Part shown: positions 1 to 10,850 of the stretch, piece by piece
How positions within the stretch are numbered: the stretch's first letter is position 1
Layout of the letters: each line of letters begins with the position of its first letter
Assembly: GCF_004359215.1 (NCBI RefSeq)
Contig: NC_090621.1
Location: 3,222,139-3,258,074 of the forward strand
DNA length: 35,936 nucleotides
Origin: Bremia lactucae
Taxonomy: Eukaryota; Oomycota; Peronosporomycetes; Peronosporales; Peronosporaceae
Direction: 5' to 3'
Program-made: the position numbers and the translations under genes
The notes under the pieces: generated by a model
What the model saw: the letters and a program-made list of their open reading frames with translations, nothing else
What the model was told of the DNA's origin: nothing
The model's database searches: none

Positions 1-745
1 AAAAGCGGTCGCACGCGAATTAATTTCGCCCGCTTGCGTGTGAAAGAAATAATGGGCGGTACTCTACCTCCTGTTTCTTCCTACTACGCTACTTCTGCTA
101 GTCCATTTGAGACTAGCGACGAGGCCTCAGCTGGTGCTCCTTTTCGTAGGCAGTCACCAAGACGGGCACGTTAAAACGTAGGGTATCGATCGGTTCCCAC
201 CAAGAAGCGTTAATTTCCACCCGCATCCGTCCGTGCCCTCAGCATCAACTTCTGTTGAATGTCAAGTCGAACTTTAAGGCATATATAACCTTGACGATCC
301 TTCTCGCGGAGATCCTGAAGATCCGAGGTCAGTCGCAAGACTTGATCCTCAATATCCACTATACGCCGTTAGGCAGCGCTTACCGCCTGCGACTGAACCG
401 GCGAAAGTAAGGCAGCCGCAGGTAGGTGACCCCGCATTACGCGCGTGGTATCCCTAGCTCTCCAAGTCCATATCGTGGTGGGAAGAGTCGTTCGGATTTT
501 TTTGTTTCGCCTCACCGTCTCTCTCACCCGATTGACGCTCGACCCACAGTCGGCGTCACCATCGGTCTCCTTAGACGGATGGAAGGATGTGACCTCATTT
601 GGGTCTACATTCGGTTTAGACGACCCACATAAAATACGTGGTATGCCTTGATATACGAGGAAAGGGTGGGCCTTTGTTCAGGTCTCCAACCTCTTCTACC
701 ACCGTAAGCGGCCCAATCAAATGCGGCAACAACTTTATAGTACCT
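1..745 (-). pseudogene. Gypsy-B copy 1 pol C-terminal tail with chromodomain remnant
   Basis: On the minus strand, about 640-600 reads as the conserved integrase tail (FYVGRL), and about 199-110 as the second half of a chromodomain (WEPIDTLR, then AYEKEHQLRP). The first half of the chromodomain, present in the other Gypsy-B copy at 33284, is missing here. A block at about 260-428 lies in the opposite orientation relative to its surroundings when compared with the right-hand copy. Several stops and frameshifts. Chromodomains of this kind are thought to steer integration to particular chromatin. The plus strand of 40-170 is also open and may be part of an antisense frame (see 32713-34270). Confidence 0.7.
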
Positions 746-1945
746 TCAGGTACTATAGAAATTGCATTTTAGGAAGGATAGTAGTACAATAGTACCTTTC
801 CCCCCACTGCGATTGTTTCGGTCTGCATATTGTTTCTGCTTGTCCTGTGCGCTTGCCATCGCGTCATGGACTTTTCGTGTGGTGGCTAATCGCTCACCCA
901 CGAAGCGTTGAGCCTTGCTCACGCATTTAGCAACAAACTCGCCTATGAAACCGGCAAGAGGTCGGTCATAGGACGTAATTTTATTGATCACTGCTAAGCT
1001 GGCAGGGTCACTAACGCAAGTTTCTGTCGTTGACATGACACTCTCGCGGGACATCGTCATATTGACGAAACTATGTCCCTCTTTCGCACCGAGCATAGTG
1101 AGGGCCCTCCACTAAGACCCAAGCTGCGCACAAACGAGACTGGCGTCCGAGGGTGGCGCAGTCCGTTAATAAACAGCGGTGTCTCATCCGTACTGGCGTG
1201 GACACTGTTATTCAAAGCGAATTCCACAAATGTTAGCTACTTGCTCCATTCTTTAAGAGTCGCTATCGTGCGTAATACATCCGCCGCAACCCGATTGGCA
1301 CGTTCTGTTTGGCTATCGACATGTGGAGCTTGCTATCTAGCAGCTCAAACATATGTCTTCAAAAAATCGTCGATCCCGGTCCGATATTATGAATACGGGC
1401 ATTTCGTGTAGTCGGTATATATGATCCAGGAACGAAAGATCTGCCCTCTTGCCTGTGATCGATGTTTTACATGGTGCTAAATGCACATCTTGCTCAGTCT
1501 GTCTACAAAGACGACGAGCCCCGTCCGACCCTTATGGTCAGGCGGCATCCCAAACATGAAGTCCAGACTTACTGACTTCCAACACTTGGTTGGAATCGGT
1601 AGCGGCTTCAGTGGCGCACTGCTGGACCGGTGCAGGCTTAATGCGCTGACACGCTTCGCAAGAGCAAATATAGTTGGCCACCCATCTATAGGTCTGGCCA
1701 CCAGAATTCCTCTGACACTCGTAAGAATGTCCTTTCACGGCCCAGATGCCCACTAGATGGCGCATCATGGAGCTCGTGAAGCATCATCAGCTTGAGATCT
1801 GTGTCATGAGGCACATAGATTCTCAAGGGATCACAATGTGACAGCTGATGCCATAACAGGCCATCGCTGTAGCTAAAGCGATTGAGCTTAGCTTTCAGGT
1901 GCGACGGAAGGGGAACCTTTCGTCCACCGAAGGGATCCAACAGCA
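746..1945 (-). pseudogene. Gypsy-B copy 1 integrase
   Basis: Integrase inserts the cDNA into the genome. The minus strand shows, in order, the H2C2 zinc-binding region (LHELHDAPSSGHLGRERTF, then CEACQRIKP), the start of the catalytic core (SLDFMFGMPPDHKGRTG), a second Asp in ISDRD near 1380, the NRV helix with its Glu region near 1270-1300, and the tail (SAQDKQKQYAD) down to about 850. The DHPxTDG stretch that normally precedes the catalytic Glu is deleted, and the frame shifts between 1477 and 1768. The enzyme is inactive. Confidence 0.85.
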
Positions 1946-2071
1946 GGCGACAATGGTCATCCTGACTGTAGCTCTCTTTATCGCAGAGGCCAATGAGCTC
2001 GTCACGTGGTATGCCTTCATGGTTGCCAACGTTGACGGCTGAAATTGTGCTTTCGCACTAGACACACTTTC

Positions 2072-2600
2072 TTAATGTCTATCCTCGAAGTCTGCTCTGC
2101 GCGATAAAGCGTCAGCCAAGACATTCGACTTATCCGGCTTATATTTAACTTTGACATTAAATTCAGAGAAGAATACGAGCCATCTTGCCATTCTAGGCGA
2201 GAGGTGCGGTGAGTTTATCGCGGTCCGGAGTGATGCGTGATCCATATAAACCTTAAATGGTTCGGTGCCCAATAGATGCACGCGAAATTTTACAAGCACA
2301 GAATTATTTAGTTCCAAGGCTTACAAAAGCCGAGACTGATAAGAGATGACGCGGTCAGCCGTCGTCATCCTTCTGCATGAGCGCGCTGCCGATTGCAAAA
2401 TTATTTGCATCGCTGACGCCGCTAAACGTCTTATCCCCGTCTGACAATGCCAAGACCGGTCCCTCTACAAGAGATCGCTTCACTGATGTGAACACATGAT
2501 CTTGAACTTTGAACCAAACCAATTCTGCGTCCTTTTTATGGAGGTCAGATAATGGTTTAGTTTGCTCAGCATAATTCTTGCTATACTTATGCAAGTAATT
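2072..2600 (-). pseudogene. Gypsy-B copy 1 RNase H
   Basis: RNase H removes the RNA strand during reverse transcription. Two minus-strand pieces are visible. The first, about 2594-2355, runs from HKYSKNYAEQTKPLSDL through SDANNFAIGSALMQ. The second, about 2317-2072, has VHLLGTEPFKVYMDHASL and the terminal KPDKSNVLADALSRR. The join between them is broken and lacks the segment with YPVHDKELL. The usual VVCDAS is changed to GVSDAN. Confidence 0.85.
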
Positions 2601-3505
2601 AGCGAGCCCTAGGAATTAGGGCAAATCCTTCACATGGCGTGGGATTGGCCATTCCTTTACTGATTTTACCTTGTCTGGGCACCGTCTGTACCTACGATGC
2701 AGACCAGCACATGTATCTCAGGGACCCCTATGACGCACATTTGCAAGTTGAAGTAGAATTAAGCGTCCTTCAGAGTCTACAACATAGCGTCTAAATGACG
2801 CTTGTTCGACTTTATTGCGCTCAGCCCGTCCTCAGCCCTAACATGCACGAATACATCGTCATAGTAATGGGGCGCGTAGGAACGGTGCTGACGCATCACG
2901 TGAGCCACCACCCGGTTGAACACCGCTGGTGCTTTTTTTCAACCTTGGAGTATCACAAGCCACTCCCAAAGCATACCGCTTGGGGTGCTTACATTTGTTT
3001 TGGCTACATCAATTGGACTCATGAGTACCTGATAGTAGCCATCCTTCAAATTCAACGCGAAAAGATAGTTGACTTTCCCATAGATTTCAACAAGACATTT
3101 TTCCGCGGGCTTGGCGTTTGCGCCGGTATGGTCGCCGTGTTCAGCTTATTATAAACATGAACCACGCGCCATCCACCTGTGGCAAAAGGTGGGGCTGCAG
3201 TGAGGCTACTTATTCTCATGGACACGTACCGCCTTGGCTTGCTTGTTAAAGAAATCATCGATGAAATTGACTTGTTCTTTCGGCAACGGCCATTGCCTGG
3301 ACACACAATACTTCGTGCCAGGTTCATGGTCAATTTCGTGCCCGATGCCCCTACTTGCTGGTAGGCGGCTCAGCACTTCTTCTGGGAACACATCGCGATG
3401 TTTCCGCAAAACATCAAAGAACGGACTGATTCTTAAGGCATCCCAGCCTTGAGCAGCGAATTGTTTCAATTTCCCCATTGTGAACGACGAGCAACAATCC
3501 ACCAA
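2601..3505 (-). pseudogene. Gypsy-B copy 1 reverse transcriptase
   Basis: Reverse transcriptase copies element RNA into DNA. The minus strand begins with DVFPEEVLSRLPASRG and GTKYCVSRQWPLPKEQV, then WRVVHVYNKLN and IPAQTPSPRK, then a palm with TPSGMLWEWLV and the catalytic YYDDVFVH box near 2840-2870. Both palm Asp codons survive. A frameshift near 3210-3330 and a stop inside the LPQG region break the frame. Its usual partner protease is not recognisable upstream. Confidence 0.88.
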
Positions 3506-3599
3506 GATCTCGAATGAAAGGTGTGATTATTTTGTGAATCTTCCTTCCTTTATTTAAGCAAGGAACAGATCCTACAAAATCTCCGGGAGTTTTACTTTT

Positions 3600-4660
3600 T
3601 CCTCGGCAGAGTAAAAGACTTACTGGAGCACCTCAACTGAGGATGCCTACGCAAATTGTTCTTTGATGGCCTCGAAAACCTCGCTGGAAGGCCCGTCCTC
3701 TTTAATAGGATCTGATCCAAAGGTCACTCGTTTAGACTTGTCTTTGATCGTACTAATCTGTCGGATACTCATTCTTCGAGTCACCACGACCTTTGACTGG
3801 GAAGGGAGTGCCGTTGCTCTCCTGGCTAATGCACCCTTTCGAACCGCACCAGGCTCAAGGCACTGTGCCGGTTCATACGACGCTTGACTTCCTGTCAGCT
3901 CGCCGTCTACTGCCACAGGCTCTCGGCTCTGTGCAGGACCATGGGACCATGAGTACTTGTCGTTGCCCTTTTTCATTTCCCCAGTCTCCACGAGGTGGGC
4001 AGGAATTTGTGTAACCTGACATCCAGTCGTATACTCCACCAACTCCACCAGGCTTCGAAACGATCGAGCAATAAGAGCCTTGTCTCCCGTGTCTTTCAAC
4101 ACGCAAGAGATTTTACAATCATTTTTATGAATACGGTCTAATCGCTTCCTCGCTGTGCTAGAGTGTGTGTCTAACTAGAGCGTGGTCGCTCCGTAAGCCA
4201 GATTTTTGGTGGCTTAAACTTTATAAATGGGTCAGCACATACGTTCTTGGTCTTATGAGGTCTTTTTAGACTCGGCTCAGGCAAACATTTTAGCCGCCAC
4301 GTGCCGAATTTACGGCTGATGCGGCCAGGCAGAGAGCATCTCAACGTCCTATTCAGAGCCTCGCTCCGAGCCTGCTCACGTCTCAATTCATCCTGAGTCT
4401 GAGTGACAGACCACCGCAGCATGGCACTGTGCCTCAGACGCGGCTCTCCGCTGTCCGACAACGAACACCTCAAACTACTCCAACTGAGCAACATGTTGCT
4501 CAAAAGGATTGCCCAACAGCCTGGTCAGGGCATGTTCACCGAGTCTCTGCGCCAAGTGCTCTGCCACCTCCCGATAATGTTCGGAGTGGTTGGGAAAATG
4601 AATGAGCCCAATCGATATTGAGGCTCATCCTCTTGTGCACGCGCAGAGATGCGGGTCGTG
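3600..4660 (-). pseudogene. Gypsy-B copy 1 gag-like and linker region
   Basis: Between the primer-binding site and reverse transcriptase the minus strand holds broken frames without a clear zinc knuckle or protease DS/TGA. About 4600-4200 reads in fragments with LAQRLGEHALTRLL and a charged helix, as expected of a gag capsid-like region. About 4102-3647 is a 151-codon open frame (LKDTGDKALIARSFRS at its start, KRVTFGSDPIKEDGPSS near its end) that I do not recognise. Assignment as gag rests on position. Confidence 0.5.
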
Positions 4661-4670
4661 GGAAGAATTT

Positions 4671-4682
4671 CAAGTGCTACCA
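4671..4682 (-). other. Primer-binding site of Gypsy-B copy 1
   Basis: The minus strand reads TGGTAGCACTTG two bases inside the LTR end. It opens with TGG, as expected for pairing with a tRNA CCA end, and matches the site of Gypsy-A (16876). The primer tRNA should end ...AGTGCTACCA; I cannot say which tRNA that is. Confidence 0.75.
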
Positions 4683-4684
4683 AG

Positions 4685-5220
4685 TGTAGGCGGGCACGTC
4701 TAAATGCGGCCACGCTCTTCTTAAGCACACACCCTAGCACAGCATGGAAGCGATTCGACCGTCTATTCTCGCGAGCAGTGAGATGTTGTATGGGGGGATT
4801 GGCGACCTCACCCAACGCACTAAGTACTCTGGTATACGTATCGTCAGGGGAGCGGTAATCCGACTCCTCGTGCGCACTTATCAAGAAGAAAGTAGTTCTC
4901 AGACTGATTTATATTTATTTATTTTTGCATCAAATTAAAATACCTATTTTTAACCAATTCTAAAATGCCATCTTGGAAGATAACACTAACATGTATTGCG
5001 AGCATATCTTCCTAGATATCTCGCGTAACAGATGACGCTAGCCGTCATCCCCGCTAATGTGAATGTCCTCAGTGACATCACATACACAAGGGTGGGTCAC
5101 AATGTAAACCCATTCCCAAGTGGTAGGTCCAATTACATTACTTAAGTAATTGACCATCCCCTTCAGCATACAAAGTGTACTTAACGGAGATTGTGGAACA
5201 GGCAACCTTAGCCCGTTACA
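4685..5220 (-). repeat. LTR-B, 5' LTR of Gypsy-B copy 1
   Basis: A 536-bp LTR with imperfect terminal inverted repeats: tgtaggcgggc at the left and gcccgttaca at the right. It aligns along its whole length with 18475-19016 on the same strand. The orientation follows from the primer-binding site beside its left edge. It contains a stem-loop at 5031-5049 (gatgacg/cgtcatc). Confidence 0.88.
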
Positions 5221-5332
5221 TCTAAGGCTTTAGAACAGAATAAATGTAAAACTGTATTAATATATTAACCTCCTACGTAACGATATCCTATCTAGTACCA
5301 ACTTTATTATATTTATAACAAACTATGTATGG
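5221..5332 (+). repeat. LTR-C fragment
   Basis: About 110 bp squeezed between LTR-B and LTR-A. It resembles about 19945-20058 inside the putative Gypsy-C LTR (shared order: gaatagagaaaaaatgtaaa-like, cgtaacgat, aacta.gtatgg). It ends exactly where LTR-A begins, so LTR-A inserted into or replaced the rest. Confidence 0.55.
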
Positions 5333-5765
5333 TGTAACGGGGCACTACTTGTACTGCTTCAGTACAAGTCCACTTCGCACTGCCTCAGTGCGAGTGGTGC
5401 CTCACGTCACTTTACGTACACTAGTACGTGCAGAGGAAGTCCTCTCTTTAAAACACTTGCTTTAAAGAAGGTTAGTTAAAAACTGAAATTAATATAATTG
5501 AGTCGTTACGTTTCTATCTTTTGAACACAAACTTAATTACAAACTAATACAAAATATGTACTAAAAGCCTTATCTGTCTTTCTCTTTCGCGCGCGTCCAG
5601 CGCTGGCTGAACCGCGAAGGAAGTAGATATAATGGTCTATATCTACCAATGGATAAGCCTTTAGAATATTACCCTGTAAAGTAATATTCCCCAAATATTA
5701 TCTACCTTTAGATAGTATTAATCAACTTTAAGTGTTAATTTCATGTAACGATACACCCCGTTACA
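5333..5765 (-). repeat. LTR-A, 3' LTR of Gypsy-A copy 1
   Basis: 433 bp, starting tgtaacgggg and ending ccccgttaca: perfect 10-bp inverted ends. Orientation is fixed by the polypurine tract on its right. It contains three tandem perfect stem-loops: 5347-5369 (arms acttgtactg/cagtacaagt), 5376-5392 (cgcactg/cagtgcg) and 5414-5429 (acgtac/gtacgt). Other members lie at 11351, 15877, 16355, 16579, 19324, 26028 and 34494. Confidence 0.93.
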
Positions 5766-5782
5766 TCAATCCTCCCTTAAAC
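5766..5782 (-). other. Polypurine tract of Gypsy-A copy 1
   Basis: The minus strand reads gtttaagggaggattga directly before the LTR start. The same tract is at 34939-34955 beside the other LTR-A. In this family it would prime plus-strand DNA synthesis. Confidence 0.75.
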
Positions 5783-5817
5783 GACAATCACTCTGACTGT
5801 CATTGAGAAGATTTGTA

Positions 5818-6846
5818 GGAAGATTTTTATCTCGATGCTTTTTTAAAGCATCGATGGTATAGTAGCAACAATAAACGAGATTAAGTCTCGCTTATGCAAG
5901 CCTGGAGCGCGTTCATTCGCAATGTCGAAGACATTGGACGCGGAGCCTGGCTTCAAAAACTTAACGCGATTCGTGTTAAGTTTGAGAAACGAACTCCAAC
6001 CGGTGCAAGGTATAAATTGCATCGGTTGTCACGTGAGGCCGGGCTTTCATGCCTCACGTGGGGTGATCCCTGTCCGTGTTGTGTAGACAACTCGAAGAGG
6101 GTAAAAGGGGATATCTATTCCCTTTCTTCGCCCTGGGGAAGGGCTCGCATCTCTGTTGAGATGCGTGACGCGATTGACGTTTTGAAATCGATTTACAAGC
6201 GCCAAGGGCGCGTGTTTTCCAAAGGGCCTTCTGAACCATCGGGTGGGTCTCGTTATACTGACGGACGAGGCCCTCAACGTCGATAATTAGCTGGGAACGA
6301 GGCTCCGAGCGTCATGTGGATAACCGCGCCTGCGAACAAGATAACTCGTTTGCCCCTTCACATCACGGTGGTTCTGGATACGCTCCGCAAGGAAACGTTG
6401 ATCACCGTGTGAATCCATCAATGGTTGTGGCGGAGGAGAAAAAATTAGATTTGAACCGTGTGTCCGATCTAGAGTTGAAGATCGAAAAACTCGATCGCTT
6501 CCTCCATGATTTAAAGGAGAGACTTGATCACGAGAGGGGGAAGCATCGCTCGTTAGAGCAGACGGTGGAGGCTGACCATAGCGAGCGGTTGGAAGACCGT
6601 TCGAAGAATACGTACTCCATTTTGGAGTACGAACGGAAATATCACGCTCTCCGTGATGAGCTGTAGTCAGCTCATCGCAGTTTCGAGGAAATTCGGAACC
6701 GGCATGAGACTCCTCAGATTCAACAAGAGAAGTTGGTTCGCGATCACAATAATCTTTTGGGGATTCTTAAAAAGGGTGGTCAGATCCGTCCTCGAAAGAA
6801 ACCGCGTACTGATGGTACGGGCGGAGCCGACCAACGTAAAACGTAG
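5818..6846 (+). pseudogene. Convergent accessory ORF of Gypsy-A (aORF-A), 3' part, broken
   Basis: This plus-strand frame runs opposite to gag-pol between the 3' LTR and the pol end. Its first part (to about 6100) matches the end of the intact copy at 35690-35936. The rest, from 5894, is open for 130 codons, with a Cys cluster (CLTWGDPCPCC) near 6051-6085. After a frameshift near 6280 it continues at 6316 as a charged coiled coil (VSDLELKIEKLDRFLHDLKE onward), passes one in-frame TAG at 6664-6666, and ends at 6844-6846 with a basic, nuclear-signal-like tail (RPRKKPRTDG). The last about 80 bp overlap the end of pol tail to tail. The N-terminal acidic part seen at 35058-35690 is deleted here. 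I recognise no known family; function unknown. Confidence 0.6.
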
Positions 6847-8219
6847 GATGCATTCGCACCCTTCGTTGCAATTCTATTGTGTACGCATTGCCTCTGCGAT
6901 GCAGTACACGGAAAGGCCCAATGAACTTGGGTAGTAGTCTACTGCTACCCACATTAGTGACTACACGCATAGGTAAGTTTACCGTAAAGAGTAGTACTAA
7001 GTCATTAATTTAAATGAAAGAACATTCGCTCTCCCACGTTTGTCTGCGTTCCGTTTCTGACGGTCCACTGCGTTAGCAATGGAACCCTGTACGAAACGGA
7101 TCACTGATTCTCGAGTCAGCAGAAATTCCTCTGCTGCCTCATTTGTTTTGTCTTTTTCAGTGCGCTATGTGCGCACTGCCATGATATTTTTCTCATCTTC
7201 GATGTCGAAGCAATTGACATCACTCGGGTCGTTGGTAACTTCGACGTTTGATTAGCATGAGCCATAAATGTTTTGCTCGTGCGAGTCTCCCCCCTTAAAC
7301 TAGATGTTCTCTCTAATTAGGTGGGTGTAGGTAGATGGCTTAAGCCATTCAAGAAGAACGGTGCATGCGTTGTAGACGCATGCACCAAATTGTTGATGGC
7401 GAATTCGACCATCGGTAAGAAATTGCTCTAAATTGGATAGGATTGGACGTAAGCAGGTAGTATCTCTTCGATGACGCGATTTACGAGTTCCGTCTGACCA
7501 TCTGTCTCCGGATGATAATAAGTTGTCATAGTCAGCCGTTTTCCGAGAGATCGGAACATGGCTTGCCAAAATTTCACCATGAACCGTGGATCTCTATCGG
7601 AGACCAGTTTACGGGGCAAATTGCAGAGTCTGAAAACCGTGTCGTAAAGACACGGGTACAGACCGGAGCCGTGATTGACTCTGGCACTACAACAAGATGT
7701 ACCATCTTGCTGAATTTGTCTACAAAAGCAAGGATTACATTGGTTTTGTGATCGTCTTCGGAAAATCGAAAAACGAAGTCCATCGATACGGCAACATTCT
7801 GCCTGAAGTGGTAGAGGTTCGAGAGGTGCACGGGATGAAGGGCTAGGATTCACCCGTTGACATTCCTCGCAAGCACGAATGTACTTGCGGACGAACTGAT
7901 ACTGGCGGGGCAAGTGAAAGTCGCGACTTTCTGTGAGGTAAGTTTTATCACGTCCACGATTCCCACTTGTTGGTGCATCGTGACACCCATACATGATGCG
8001 CAAAGCAGAAATTTTGTGAGTTGGAACGACGACACGTGGAGTGTCGCCGGTAACGGCTGTGTAATACAATAAGCCGTTGCGTGTTGTGTATCGATCGGAT
8101 AACGATCGATATAAAGCCGGTAAATCTTTAACAGATTTATCGGATGGATTCATGAGATGATCCATTGAACGCGGAAGGTCCTTATCTTCTGCGTAGGCTT
8201 TCTTTATGTCAATAAACAA
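6767..8219 (-). pseudogene. Gypsy-A copy 1 integrase and pol tail
   Basis: The minus strand shows the pre-core (ALYRSLSDRYTTRNGLLYY), the H2C2 region (RIMYGCHDAPTSGNRGRDKT, then CEECQRVNPSP), and a core whose first Asp lies in SMDFVFRFSEDD in another frame (about 7790). Next come LVSDRDPRF with the second Asp, and TDGQTELVNRVIEE with the Glu. The stretch 7300-6970 is open in pieces, and the tail carries FIGPFRVL and HPTFYVGRLRPY, ending at 6767. One His of the H2C2 motif is changed (SGHLGR to SGNRGR), and two frameshifts flank 7560-7850. No chromodomain follows. Confidence 0.88.
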
Positions 8220-8740
8220 GGTTGATGACGGAACACTCGTAGTGAGTGTTGCAACAGTGGGATCATTTCCACTGTTGGAGTACGCAGCCGGCTCGACATC
8301 GGGTCAACGTGATAACGCATCAGCGACGACATTAAATCGTCCTGGTTTATATTCCACGGAGAAATTATACTATGCAAAGAAGGATAGCCACCTCGCCATT
8401 CTTTGCGAGAGGTTTATGCTATTTACGGCCGTGCGAAATGACGCATGGTCCGTATATACGATGAACGGGCTATCTCCGAGGAGGTAGACCCTAAATTTAG
8501 CCAATGAATATTTCATGGCAAGGAGTTCCTTGTCATGCATTGGGCAATTGCGTTCAGCTGGTTGCAGCTGACGCGATTGGTTCTAAACGACGCGCCCGCG
8601 CCGTCTGTATCGTATTGCATTATCACACAGCCGATTGCGAAATCGCTAGCGTCACATACCACATGAAATGGTCTGTCTTGATCTGCAATCGTCCATCTTG
8701 GCGATTGCATCAAAATTTGCTTGATTCCTGTAAAGGGACG
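8220..8740 (-). pseudogene. Gypsy-A copy 1 RNase H
   Basis: The minus strand reads DQDRPFHVVCDASDFAIG (about 8690-8630), then fragments corresponding to the SRQL, YPVHDKELL and YTDHASL segments, and a C-terminal part near 8310-8400 equivalent to EYKPGRxNVVADAL. The frame is broken several times. It aligns closely with 27234-27780 in Gypsy-A copy 4. Confidence 0.8.
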
Positions 8741-9600
8741 CTGACAATTAGCGTTCCATAATCATTTCTCGCCTGTTCTTTTTCAAGAGACGAGAGAGAT
8801 GAACTGTCATCTCGGCATAATTGCGTGAGTACTTGTGCAAGTACGCCGCTAGCCCAAGACACTTTCTTAGTTCGTTGACATCGACTCGAACTGGCTAGTC
8901 GGTAATCGCCTAGATATTTTCAGGATCAGGGCGCACGCCGTATTTACCGACGATGCACCCAAGAAGTGGTATTTCGCTTGCAGTGAATATATACTTCTTG
9001 AGATTTGCGTACAACTTATGCTTTCGCATAAGTGTAAGAACCTGACGAACGTGAGTTTTATGAACTTCCACGTCCGTCTTTCCGTCCATAGCCGGCTATG
9101 GACGAATACATCGTCAAAATAACTCGGTGCGAATTCTCGCACCGGTCTCAACAGATTCGTTACGCATCTGTTGAATGTTGCAGGGGCGTTACTAAGCCCC
9201 TGAGGCATCACTAGCCAATCCCAGAGCACTCCACTTGGAGTGCTCACTGCTGTGTACGGAATGTCCCGTTCACGTATAAGGATTTGATAAAATCCATCCA
9301 TCAGATCCATAGATGAAAAGATGGTACTTTATGATATACCATCTATGATTACGTCTTTTCTAGGTATCGGCTTTTGAGCTGGTACTGTTGCAGCTATCAG
9401 TTTATTTAATGCGTGCACTATCCGACACCCTTCTATGGCCTTTCGTACATAGAAGGTTGGAGAGCTATGTGGGGAGGTTGACTTCCTTATATGGCCCGCT
9501 TTTAATAGATCGATAGAAAAATTATCAATAGCAAGTACTTTTTCACGAGGCAGTGGCCACTGCTTCATGACACAGTACTTCAAGCCCTGTTTGAGCTTGA
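8741..9600 (-). pseudogene. Gypsy-A copy 1 reverse transcriptase
   Basis: Minus-strand motifs in order: MKYCVMKQWPLPREKV, SPHSSPTFYVRK, CRIVHALNKLI, VPAQKPIPRKDVI, MDLMDGFYQILI, TPSGVLWDWLVMPQGLSNAP, and the catalytic YFDDVFVHS at 9103-9121. Both palm Asp are kept. Frames change near 9320 and after the YFDD box, and the thumb is out of frame. It is among the better preserved reverse transcriptases here but not functional as read. Confidence 0.88.
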
Positions 9601-10560
9601 TCCATGACGAGTGCCTTTATCCTTAAGCTACTTGCATGGAACTGCTTCAGGGAATACATCCCTGAATTCAATCAAATTCTTGTATAAAAGATTTGTCTTA
9701 AGTGACTTCCAGGACTGAGTAGTATATCTCTCAATCCGAGTCTTCACATCGAGGACACTTTCGTCCATCGATGAGCTGCTGAGAACCCGTTCGTTCTCTG
9801 CAAAAATAACCGCTGACCGAATGTCGGTTACGTAATCGTTCTCTGTGACGAGTATGCAGATCTGCTTGAGTTTACCACCATGCAGATCTCTCAAGAACCG
9901 CTTAGGTTCTAGGGTTGGTAGTTGAGTTATCTCCGAAGTTAACTTCGGAGGCGCATACAGATCAAGAGTGTAAGCGCCTAATCTTGATCTGTAATTAAAC
10001 AAGACTCAATGTCTCGGTTTCCTCCTGGGATTTATCCACAGGCTGCCGAGAAATTAATCCCTCGGGTGCTCCAGTCTAGTCACTTCAGCAATAACTATTT
10101 AAAGAGATTTCTCCTCAAGTACGTGAGGACTTTTCCCCTTGACGTCTTTCGACTGTGATTGCGCTATCACCGTCGGGTTCTCTGTGGTCGACTATCCACT
10201 CGAAGGATTATCGTGTTGTTCATTTGATAAACCGGTAAATTCCTTTAATGTCGCCCGCTAGGCGTACATTCATGTCTCAATACACTCGACTTATTGGAGA
10301 GGTGAACCTTCGGCGCTGCCTGTGCATTCGCACAGCCTCCGGCAGCTGACTACACAGGGTCACTGTGATCTTGTGCAGTCGTACTAACGACCGTACCACA
10401 AGTGAGGCCATCGCACTTACTCGCATAAATCTACACGCTTGAGGACGCTCCAAGACGTTCATCAGATGGTCATCTGATGAACAAGCGGCAGACATCTCTA
10501 CGGTCGATGCTGCCAGGTGATCCTTGGCTCATATTTTCTAAACCAAGGTAAACCTAGGAT
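9601..10560 (-). pseudogene. Gypsy-A copy 1 protease-reverse transcriptase linker
   Basis: About 960 bp on the minus strand with a 124-codon open piece (9628-10002) ending in EFRDVFPEAVPCK, which is the usual lead-in to reverse transcriptase. Upstream pieces are short and unrecognised. The same stretch is present in copy 4 (28661-29610). It is variable spacer between protease and polymerase in gypsy polyproteins. Confidence 0.6.
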
Positions 10561-10850
10561 GACATCAAATTAGTCATCCAAATCCAGTACGATGAAATCA
10601 TCAGCATACTGTAAATCTTTTAACGTGTAGTGAAATTTCACTACGCGTTTCATTACTGTTAATGATGCGCCTGTCGCTAGACGCATCGTCATCCTCGTTG
10701 GAGGGGATGTCGCGCTCAGCATATTTGAGCCTACGACCGTCTAGCGATTGGCGACGAATAAAGTTATTCGAGGCCCCACAGTCCACTAGGACTATAAGTG
10801 ACAAATCATTTGTCACTTTTAACGTCAAGGTGATGAGGGATACCTCATCG
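10561..10850 (-). pseudogene. Gypsy-A copy 1 aspartic protease
   Basis: The minus strand holds a retropepsin-like active site DCGASNNF at 10760-10783, followed by RRQSLDGRRLKY, as in the copy at 18213. The catalytic Asp and Gly are kept. A frame change follows within about 30 codons. Such proteases cut the gag-pol polyprotein. Confidence 0.85.

Larger units (their letters stand above)
1..5220 (-). mobile_element. Gypsy-B copy 1, Ty3/gypsy retrotransposon, decayed, cut by window edge
   Basis: The element reads right to left: 5' LTR (4685-5220), primer-binding site, gag-like region, reverse transcriptase, RNase H, integrase, chromodomain remnant. Every domain is broken by stops, frameshifts or small deletions. 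The 3' LTR lies beyond base 1. The same family returns in the opposite orientation at 30712-34398, and the two copies align over integrase and pol tail. Domain order RT-RNase H-IN is that of Ty3/gypsy (Metaviridae), not copia. It is a fossil copy with no plausible coding capacity. Confidence 0.9.

Noticed and set aside
426..651. Two overlapping plus-strand frames with GVTIGLLRRM and DLIWVYI
   Set aside because: They are the reverse of the conserved pol tail FYVGRL...DPNEVTSHPS on the minus strand. The same shadow appears at 32787-33000.
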